Positions 1 through 6,390 of a stretch of DNA of 9,499 bases are shown piece after piece; position 1 is the stretch's first letter; the number at the start of each line of letters is the position of its first letter. The position numbers were made by a program, and so were the translations under genes. Origin of the DNA: an uncultured Eubacteriales bacterium (lineage in GTDB: Bacteria; Bacillota; Clostridia; TANB77; CAG-508); NCBI GenBank assembly GCA_902488785.1, contig CABTXJ010000025.1:1-9499 (forward strand), in the 5' to 3' direction. The notes beneath the pieces were generated by a model. It did not search any database, had not been told where the DNA came from, and saw only the letters and a list, made by a program, of their open reading frames with translations.

Positions 1-3000
1 AAATCCTAATTCTTTTAGTTTATGTATTGCTGTAACTGAATTAATTCCTTGTGCTCTACCATCATTAAATATTGCTGTTTTTGCTTCTTTATTAGGGCTA
101 GTATAATCCATTCTTACTGCAAAGTTTCCAGCTGGTATTCCTTCATACTTATATGATCCATCTTCACCTGTTTCAATATTTGATTCAAACTTTGTTAATC
201 CTTTTAAGTCAATTTCTATATTATCTTGTCTTATATCATTAGGCCAAATGAATGGAACATCAATATATGCAATATGTCCAACTTCTGTTGTTTCTACACC
301 AGGTTTAAATGTCAAGTTTGGATTATTCAGTACCATTTCATTATTTTTTCTTAATGATACTCTTTCTTCAAGAGTAAGTGGCATTTTGGCTATACCTTTT
401 TCATCATCTTTTTTGAATATTCCATCACCTGTTGTAATTCCTCTATTATTTACTGTTCTTTTATCTTCCCAAACTATTCCTTCTAGTGTTCTTTCTTTTG
501 GTTCTTCTTTTGGAATTCTTAAATTTATTATTGGAGCATTATCTGTGTCATCTTCAAATGTTAATATTGTATTTTCATTATCAATATCTTTTAAATCTAC
601 ATTATCTGGTGCAGAGTTTACGTCATATTTTGCTGATGCCTTTCCAGTCATACAATCATATGATGTGAATTCTGTTATTTCACAAATATTTGCAAGTTCT
701 CCAAGTCTTAAGCTATCTGATAATCTTATTAATGATGGATTATCTTTTAATTCACCTAAACTTTCTTTTTCTTTTTCCGGTCTATCTATTAATTCTGTTA
801 AATTCTTAACTCTATATGTAGTATATATGTCTACTACTTCATATGGATTTAAAACTATATCTTCTTTTGCTCTTTCACCTCTGTGTCTTTCTGCTTCTAA
901 ACTTTCAGGTATTTGCATTGATGATTTAAAGTGATAATTTCCATTTGATTCTATATTATATGATTGAAGTGCTTTTACATCTTTTCCATTTATTTCTGGA
1001 ACTTCCTTCTCATTTACTATATCTGCTGAATTTCCAGATATGTTTCCAATTTTCTTATATCTTGGCATTGGAATTTGTATATCTTTTCTTTCAAGGTCTA
1101 CATTTGTTTTCTTTTCTTTATCTGATTTCTTTTCAACGCTTGCCTTTGGATCTATTTCTATAGACTTTTTAATTTCTTTATCTACAAGTTGCATCTTATT
1201 TGAATGATAATCATCTATTCCAGATACTAGAACTGCATCCATTGAAGAATCGTTATACATTCTCATCTTATATGTTATAAATACATCTAATTGTCTTGTA
1301 TCATCATGATCTCCATTTGGAACACCATCTCTATTTACTCTTGGATCATCTAATTTGTCTTTCTGTCTTTCTTCTTCAACTTCTTTATTTAATGCTTTAA
1401 ATAAGTCTTCATTAGAATTATACATTGTTGTTCTATATATATAATCTGTCTTATATATATCTAATGCTTGTTGTATTTTCTTTTCGTCTCTTTCTTTTGC
1501 AAGTGGAATATCTATTGATGTTCCTTCTCCTGCTTTTTTCTCTTCTTGTGTTAAATAATCTGTATATAGGTCTGAGTAAATATAGTTATATGCTTTTTTA
1601 TTAACTGTTATTAATGCATTTTGTAAGTCTTTTGTTATTCCTAAATTTACTGGTTGTCTTTTCTTTATACCTAAATTTAAATTTAACATATACTCATTAA
1701 CTGCATAATATGTTCCTTTTGCATCTCCGAATTTTGCTGGTATTACTTTACTTACCTTTGTTTCATCATTTAATATTCTTTCTTTTGCAGGTATTCTTAC
1801 ATGTAAATCTAGTAATGTTGCATTCATTAAATGATCTAATATTTCATCACTTGCTTTTCCATCTTTATAGAAGTCTTTTGGATTAACTTCCTTGTATCTG
1901 CTATTTACTCTTCTTACCTTTGCTACATTTGATGGTTCTTGTACAGTATCTTTATCCATTTCATAATAGATATCTCTTCCATCCATATTTACTAATTTGT
2001 CTATTGGTTGATCATCTGTTGTAACAGATGGTTTTGTTCTTCCTGTTGTATTACCATCTTCTTTCATAGGATCTTTTCCTGTCATTGTAGCATTTACATT
2101 ATTAAATCTCTCTCTAACTAATGCATTTTCAAATGCCCAAGAACTATCATTGTATAATCCTTTTTCCGGTGCATTTGTACCTACAAGTCCCTTAATCCTA
2201 TTTTTAACTTCTTCTGTAGTCATAGAAGTTTGATTATCATCTTTTTTCTGGAATGGAAGTACTGGTTCATACATTAATCCGTCATAATCATACCTTACAT
2301 CAAATGTTATAGCATAATTTTTAGAATCAATTTTTCCACCCATCTTATTTATTTCATCTTTGTTAAATCCAATATCATGGATATCATATGGTCCCCAACT
2401 TCCGTCTTCTTTTGTAAATATCTTATGAATTCCATCAACTTCTTCATTATTTTCTGGGTTATATAGTCTTGCATATTGTCTATTTAATATTTCTATTGGT
2501 AATCCATCCTTATCTATTTTTACAAAGTTTCTAAATACATGTACTGGTATATCTTTTTTAGGTTCATCTTGCTTTGATCCTTTTGGATTTATATAGTCAA
2601 ATCCAACATGTTTTTTAGTATCATCTGGATTATCTCTCCACACTCTACCACCTATTGGAAATACCAAGTTAAACATTGGGTATTTTTCCTTTTCTTCTGG
2701 CTCAAAGTATAATTCAACCTCACACTTTTCTAGCCATCTTATTGAAACTACAGATATTAATCTCTGTGTTGTGTGTTCATGGTCATCTGATTGAACTTCA
2801 ATCCTTGTTCTAATTCCTCTAGCTGGATCTAATCCATTCATTATTGATTCTGGATCTAAGAAATCTAATTTTCTAGTTATTCTAACATTATTCTTAATTA
2901 TTGCTTTTGAATCATATGTTCTTCTATATCCATTTGCTTTCATATAGTGGAATGTAAATCTTGCTTTACTTATTTGTTTTAGTGCTGGGTCATAATCTAT

Positions 3001-5925
3001 TTCAAAATAGAATGGTTCATTAGGTGCAGGTAATCCTTCCATTCCAGGATAGTCTGCTATTTTTTGATTTCCATTAACTAGTCCATCTTTTTCTCTTCCA
3101 ATTTTTAATCTCCAACCTTTTACGTCTTGTAATCCTAATTCTTTGTCACTGATATTTTTTTCATTTTCTCTTGTAACTCTTACATTTTGTCCTTCGTTTT
3201 TCAAATCAGATTTTGCTTTATTTTTTGGTTGATAAATTACAGGACCAAAGTCTAATTCTGTATTAACTGCCCAGTAATTATTTGCTATTGAGTTTTGATA
3301 ATTAGACAAAAATACATTTAATGCTAATATATATTCTCTATATTCCTTATCTTCTTTTTCATAATTAGGAAAACCATTTTGACCATATATGTATCTACCT
3401 TTGAATTCTTGTAATTTTCGAAGATATTTCTTTTTAGGTTGGTAATACACCTCATCCATTATATTTATATTTTCACGGTCGAAATCACCTCCACCCCATA
3501 TTTGATTCATTAGTCGAATTCTTTGTTTTCCGCCTTCTGGCTTAAGTGTTGTTATTTCTACTGTTCCATCTGAGTGTGCAACTCTTATTTTTCCATTAGG
3601 ATCTGGCTGTTCTGGTAAAAAGCTTCTTGTATTATCACCATATTTTCCACCTATTTTTCCATATCCTAATTCATATAATTTTTGTCTTGTATAATATGAA
3701 ATCTTATCATACATTTTACATAATCTAATCATTTCACTATCATTATAGTTTTTTAACTCATATTCATATTCATCTGATAGTAAGCTACCTGCAAAAATTC
3801 CTGTTTTTAATGCCTTTTCTTGAATATTAAAAGCTTCAATAGATTGGATTATTAAATTCAAGCAATCTGTTTCTGCATTTGTAACCTTATCTTTTGCTTT
3901 TAAAGCTTCCTCAAATTCTTCTTTTGCTTCAATCAAATTACGTTTTGCATATGCAAATCTAGATTTTTTATCATAACTATCATTTGCCGGCTCTATAAAT
4001 CCATTTTCATATTTGTAACCAAATAGTATATCTGCTCTTTTTTGTGCTACTTCATATTCTTTTTTTAATTTTTCAAGTTCTTCATAATCTTTTAATTTTT
4101 CAGAATTTTGTGGTAATCCAGCATGTTCAAAAGCATCTTCATATTTAACTTTGTAATTTGTACTTCCATCACTATATATACCTTTTAATGATACATCAGT
4201 TAATGCACTAAAATAACTATATTTTTGATCTTTATTATCTGTTTCTGTATTATATTTAGTTCCATCTAATACATAATCCAATTTAAATGGTCCTACCAAC
4301 CATTTTTGTCTTGTTGCATCAAAATGTACTTTTGTTGCTTTTTCTAGATCTTCATCTGCATCTGTACCATCTGGTCCTAAAACTCTTGGCTCATATTTTA
4401 TTTCTGGATTAGCAATTTTTATAGTTCTTGGTTGTTTTGTTGGTTCTGGTAGCTCATCATTTTTATTTACAACTATAAATGGCCTTATTGGTGGGCCAAA
4501 GAATTTTTGCCTTTTCCTTTGAATTGTTGGATGTGTATTTTGAAATTCTATCATTTTATACCAATATCTTTTAAAATCCTGTCCTGCATAATACGTATTT
4601 TTACCATAATCAACAACACTTGCAATTTTTAATCCTTTTCCTATTTTGTCTATTTCAGGATCCATCCATATAGCTGCTTGTATTCCATTTTCAGCATTTT
4701 TACTTGTTTCTCCCATATAATGATCAGGTATCTGATATTTTGATTCATTTTGTTTTCTTTGTGCAAAAGAGCTAACATAAAACATTAAAGCAAAATTTTC
4801 TGGAGTAAATGCCATTTCAGTATTTCCAGTTATATATGTTCTAGCTTCAGATTGCATTCCTGCATTATCTAAAGATCTATCATCTGGAAACCTATCCATT
4901 GCATCATTGTGTATTTTTGGTGTAATTGAACCACCTGCTTCAAATTCTTCTTTAATTCTTTTTACACCTTCTTTAACTGCATCTGCATATTCTTTTTTCT
5001 TCTGTTTTTTTACTTCTGCTGAATCTTCAACTGTAATTTCTTCTATATATACTCTATTTTTTGTTCCAATTAATTCTACCCACTCACCAAGTTCATTTCG
5101 AACTAGTTTTGGTATTTTGTTTCCATTTTTTTCTATATAATATACAGGTTTCCCCTTTTCTTCTACGACAGTTATTTCTTCTTTATGAGAATATTCAGGC
5201 TCTTTTATTCCCATTTCTTCTAGTTTATTTTTTATATCTGCTTCTGTTCCATAAGTACCATAGCTACCCAAAGTATAGTCTTTATCATTTCTATCACCTT
5301 GTGTTGCATCTTTTGCTGAAAGCATAATACGATTTGCTACATCTTCTGCATTCATATCAGTATAACCATATGAATCTTGTATTGCATGTATCAAACTTTC
5401 TTTAGTGTTTCCTATAGTTGCAGGTAAAAGCACATTTCTTTCAATACAAAATACACCAGCATCCGCAAATAAATCTTTCTCATTATAACCTACTATTTTA
5501 GCATTATCTATTTTTTCCATGCCTCGTGGGTCATATAGTTTTCCTTCATTAACCATGTATTTAGATGCTATATCGTCTGGATTAAACGCATTTTTGTTAG
5601 GATCAATTTTTTGATCTGGTTGTGTGGAATCGTTTGTCTCCTTGTATAGCACATTATTTGCTTGGCTTTCTAATATTTTTCTATTTTCACCTTCTGAAAA
5701 AAACTTGAATAATTCATTTCTAATTGTTGCATATCTTTTAGTTTCTTCACTTACATTTTTTCCAGGTTGTACTCCAGTTATTTGATTTCTTGCATATAGC
5801 CTAGTAAAGTCACCATTGTAGCTAACAGCATATATTAATTTGTTAAATACTGGTGATATTGCCATAATTAAAAATATCAAACTTACTAATACAATTATCT
5901 GCTTTTTGTCTTTTTTCTTTTGCAA
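1..5925 (-). CDS. Giant exported surface protein with candidate thioester domain and SdrD-B-like domains (C-terminus cut by window edge)
   Basis: The frame is open from a TTG at 5925 to the window edge, 1975 codons with no stop, so the real protein is longer. Residues 2-8 are mostly Lys and residues 10-27 are hydrophobic, which fits a signal peptide or membrane anchor. Residues about 150-425 hold Cys160 in a VFCIE context and Gln416 in IQAAIW, which resembles a Cys-Gln thioester adhesin domain. Residues 609-706 are charged and probably helical. Residues about 1090-1225 and 1814-1941 look like SdrD-B-type (transthyretin-like) beta domains, with GGRVWRD...EDGSWGPYD and LEGIVWED...EDGSYKYEGIPAGNF. 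FEDDTD at 1790-1795 and LGIKKRQP at 1418-1425 recall motifs I associate with large clostridial repeat adhesins; this is from memory. Further cysteines are at 688, 736, 1068, 1748 and 1758. An in-frame TAA lies a few codons upstream of the TTG with no ATG between. The probable role is adhesion at the cell surface, and the ligand is unknown. The reading frame is secure; the exact function is not. Confidence 0.9.
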   Translation of the reverse strand, partial: MQKKKDKKQIIVLVSLIFLIMAISPVFNKLIYAVSYNGDFTRLYARNQITGVQPGKNVSEETKRYATIRNELFKFFSEGENRKILESQANNVLYKETNDSTQPDQKIDPNKNAFNPDDIASKYMVNEGKLYDPRGMEKIDNAKIVGYNEKDLFADAGVFCIERNVLLPATIGNTKESLIHAIQDSYGYTDMNAEDVANRIMLSAKDATQGDRNDKDYTLGSYGTYGTEADIKNKLEEMGIKEPEYSHKEEITVVEEKGKPVYYIEKNGNKIPKLVRNELGEWVELIGTKNRVYIEEITVEDSAEVKKQKKKEYADAVKEGVKRIKEEFEAGGSITPKIHNDAMDRFPDDRSLDNAGMQSEARTYITGNTEMAFTPENFALMFYVSSFAQRKQNESKYQIPDHYMGETSKNAENGIQAAIWMDPEIDKIGKGLKIASVVDYGKNTYYAGQDFKRYWYKMIEFQNTHPTIQRKRQKFFGPPIRPFIVVNKNDELPEPTKQPRTIKIANPEIKYEPRVLGPDGTDADEDLEKATKVHFDATRQKWLVGPFKLDYVLDGTKYNTETDNKDQKYSYFSALTDVSLKGIYSDGSTNYKVKYEDAFEHAGLPQNSEKLKDYEELEKLKKEYEVAQKRADILFGYKYENGFIEPANDSYDKKSRFAYAKRNLIEAKEEFEEALKAKDKVTNAETDCLNLIIQSIEAFNIQEKALKTGIFAGSLLSDEYEYELKNYNDSEMIRLCKMYDKISYYTRQKLYELGYGKIGGKYGDNTRSFLPEQPDPNGKIRVAHSDGTVEITTLKPEGGKQRIRLMNQIWGGGDFDRENINIMDEVYYQPKKKYLRKLQEFKGRYIYGQNGFPNYEKEDKEYREYILALNVFLSNYQNSIANNYWAVNTELDFGPVIYQPKNKAKSDLKNEGQNVRVTRENEKNISDKELGLQDVKGWRLKIGREKDGLVNGNQKIADYPGMEGLPAPNEPFYFEIDYDPALKQISKARFTFHYMKANGYRRTYDSKAIIKNNVRITRKLDFLDPESIMNGLDPARGIRTRIEVQSDDHEHTTQRLISVVSIRWLEKCEVELYFEPEEKEKYPMFNLVFPIGGRVWRDNPDDTKKHVGFDYINPKGSKQDEPKKDIPVHVFRNFVKIDKDGLPIEILNRQYARLYNPENNEEVDGIHKIFTKEDGSWGPYDIHDIGFNKDEINKMGGKIDSKNYAITFDVRYDYDGLMYEPVLPFQKKDDNQTSMTTEEVKNRIKGLVGTNAPEKGLYNDSSWAFENALVRERFNNVNATMTGKDPMKEDGNTTGRTKPSVTTDDQPIDKLVNMDGRDIYYEMDKDTVQEPSNVAKVRRVNSRYKEVNPKDFYKDGKASDEILDHLMNATLLDLHVRIPAKERILNDETKVSKVIPAKFGDAKGTYYAVNEYMLNLNLGIKKRQPVNLGITKDLQNALITVNKKAYNYIYSDLYTDYLTQEEKKAGEGTSIDIPLAKERDEKKIQQALDIYKTDYIYRTTMYNSNEDLFKALNKEVEEERQKDKLDDPRVNRDGVPNGDHDDTRQLDVFITYKMRMYNDSSMDAVLVSGIDDYHSNKMQLVDKEIKKSIEIDPKASVEKKSDKEKKTNVDLERKDIQIPMPRYKKIGNISGNSADIVNEKEVPEINGKDVKALQSYNIESNGNYHFKSSMQIPESLEAERHRGERAKEDIVLNPYEVVDIYTTYRVKNLTELIDRPEKEKESLGELKDNPSLIRLSDSLRLGELANICEITEFTSYDCMTGKASAKYDVNSAPDNVDLKDIDNENTILTFEDDTDNAPIINLRIPKEEPKERTLEGIVWEDKRTVNNRGITTGDGIFKKDDEKGIAKMPLTLEERVSLRKNNEMVLNNPNLTFKPGVETTEVGHIAYIDVPFIWPNDIRQDNIEIDLKGLTKFESNIETGEDGSYKYEGIPAGNFAVRMDYTSPNKEAKTAIFNDGRAQGINSVTAIHKLKELGF
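103..486 (-). other. SdrD-B-like beta domain, second copy (residues ~1814-1941)
   Basis: The opening LEGIVWEDKRT is followed by a GDG segment and a long insertion, and then by GEDGSYKYEGIPAGNFAVR. The last segment is the hallmark T.EDGsY.F.GlpaGnY.V of SdrD-B-like domains. It is preceded by FEDDTDNAP (1790-1798), which would be the end of the previous module. The coding frame runs on for 34 residues to the window edge. Confidence 0.75.
2251..2658 (-). other. SdrD-B-like beta domain, first copy (residues ~1090-1225)
   Basis: The region begins PIGGRVWRDNPDD, matching the usual G.VW.D opening of SdrD-B or Cna-B-like repeats. It continues with IPVHVFRN (core strand), KEDGSWGPYDI (the EDGsY-type turn) and YAITFDVRYDYDGL (closing strands). 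These domains have a transthyretin-like fold and serve as stiff stalk units in surface adhesins. The copy is more diverged than the one near the window edge. Domain limits are approximate. Confidence 0.6.
4651..5478 (-). other. Candidate Cys-Gln thioester domain of the giant protein (residues ~150-425)
   Basis: In Gram-positive thioester domains (TQXA/TED family) a Cys near the start, often in a [YF]C[YIL] context, bonds to a Gln in a TQxA[IV]W-like motif near the end. Here Cys160 sits in GVFCIERNV (codon 5446-5448) and Gln416 sits in GIQAAIWMDP (codon 4678-4680). A helix-like stretch rich in Phe, Tyr and Ala (FALMFYVSSFAQ) lies before the Gln motif. The Cys-Gln spacing of 256 residues is longer than in the small thioester domains I know. 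Part of the excess is a charged stretch encoded around 4960-5240 that could be an insertion. Thr is replaced by Ile in the TQ motif. The pairing is inferred from motif context and position. Confidence 0.5.
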
Positions 5926-5933
5926 AGCCTTTT

Positions 5934-5940
5934 CCTCCTC
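5934..5940 (-). promoter_or_regulatory. Strong Shine-Dalgarno that decides a TTG start
   Basis: On the minus strand GAGGAGG ends 8 nt before TTG at 5925-5923. The frame upstream holds no ATG or GTG before an in-frame TAA. An ATG that overlaps the Shine-Dalgarno is in another frame. The TTG is therefore the best supported start, and it is followed at once by a Lys-rich then hydrophobic export signal. Confidence 0.85.
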
Positions 5941-5970
5941 ATTAAAAGTTATTTATTACATTTATAATCA

Positions 5971-6000
5971 CACATATATATTTTTTTTTCAATATATGTG
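5971..6000 (-). promoter_or_regulatory. Inverted repeat in the leader of the giant gene
   Basis: CACATATAT (5971-5979) and ATATATGTG (5992-6000) are perfect 9-bp inverted arms with a 12-nt loop that contains nine consecutive T on the plus strand. The structure would lie about 46-75 nt upstream of the TTG start in the mRNA. It is AU-rich and so only moderately stable, and there is no U-tract after it on the minus strand, so it is not a terminator in that direction. Its role is unknown, and chance is possible in such AT-rich DNA. Confidence 0.35.
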
Positions 6001-6056
6001 AACTTTTAGAAACTATATTTAAACATTAGTTTTAACTATTTTTTACAATAAAAAAG

Positions 6057-6085
6057 ATTATACTTTTTAGTGGAAATATGCATTT
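6057..6085 (-). promoter_or_regulatory. Possible promoter of the giant gene: perfect -10, no recognisable -35
   Basis: A perfect TATAAT lies at 6062-6057 on the minus strand. The position 17 bp upstream (6085-6080) reads AAATGC, which is not a -35 match, and it falls inside the proximal arm of the inverted repeat 6080-6129. If it is used, transcription would start near 6050 and give a leader of about 125 nt. A strong -10, a poor -35 and an overlapping dyad would fit a regulated promoter, but TATAAT is common by chance in DNA this AT-rich. Confidence 0.35.
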
Positions 6086-6146
6086 TAAGATCCATTTGTT
6101 TTTCTATTATCATATGGATGATAAAATGCTTTTTACCAGCATTTTA
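6080..6146. repeat. Inverted-repeat cluster: 16-bp imperfect dyad plus a third GCATTTTA copy
   Basis: The arm at 6080-6095 (GCATTTTAAGATCCAT) is matched by the inverted arm at 6114-6129 at 14 of 16 positions, with a 2-base mismatch in the middle and an 18-nt spacer. The octamer GCATTTTA occurs a third time, in direct orientation, at 6139-6146. A short hairpin (6123-6130 with 6138-6145) can therefore form that competes with the large one for the same arm. It lies about 155-220 nt upstream of the giant gene. It could be an operator or an RNA switch; the sequence does not decide between them. Confidence 0.55.
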
Positions 6147-6325
6147 GTCTTATTTTTTATTTTTGTTAAAAAAGATATTAATATTTTTTATTTTATTTTT
6201 TTTAGTAATAACTTAATATATATACATTTATTTTGTAGTTTTTAAAAAAAAGCTTAATTACTTTTTGTTTTTTTCTTAATAGTTTTTATCAAAAATTTTT
6301 ATCCTTATTAAAAATACATTTCATT

Positions 6326-6362
6326 TTTGTAACACAATTTATCTGTTATAAAATTGTACAAA
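6326..6362. repeat. Bulged dyad just past the terminator
   Basis: TTTGT (6326-6330) pairs with ACAAA (6358-6362), and ACAATTT (6334-6340) pairs with AAATTGT (6351-6357). There is a 3-nt bulge (6331-6333) and a 10-nt loop. It sits between the terminator of the upstream gene and the long spacer. There is no U-tract after it on the minus strand. It could be a DNA operator, a 3' end structure or chance. Confidence 0.3.
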
Positions 6363-6366
6363 ATTA

Positions 6367-6388
6367 AAAAGCAGGATCACCTGCTTTT
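6367..6388 (-). terminator. Intrinsic terminator of the 1006-codon gene
   Basis: Two bases after the TAA stop (6391-6393) the minus strand reads AAAAGCAGG, TGAT, CCTGCTTTT, then one more T, AA and TTT. This is a 9-bp perfect stem with a 4-nt loop and a U-rich tail. The stem is symmetrical enough to act in both directions, but no plus-strand gene runs into it. It separates the transcript of the upstream gene from the giant gene, although read-through is possible. Confidence 0.85.
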
Positions 6389-6390
6389 CT

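Larger units (their letters stand above)
5941..6365. other. Long AT-rich spacer without genes
   Basis: Apart from the inverted repeats and the possible -10 listed separately, no coding frame with a ribosome binding site, no tRNA-like cloverleaf and no riboswitch class that I recognise is visible on either strand. The stretch is mostly A and T runs. A spacer this long between two co-directional genes, with a terminator at its start, suggests that the giant gene has its own promoter here. Confidence 0.6.

Noticed and set aside
248..1163. Open frames on the plus strand, the longest 228 codons
   Set aside because: They lie antisense inside the giant minus-strand gene, have no convincing ribosome binding site, and encode Ser/Leu/Phe-rich peptides typical of the complement of A-rich coding DNA.
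4907..5327. Two overlapping plus-strand open frames of 77 and 88 codons
   Set aside because: They are antisense to the continuous frame of the giant gene, with biased composition and no Shine-Dalgarno.
5941..6365. Riboswitch, tRNA or CRISPR array in the long spacer
   Set aside because: No conserved riboswitch core, cloverleaf or regularly spaced repeat was seen; the three octamer copies are not evenly spaced.
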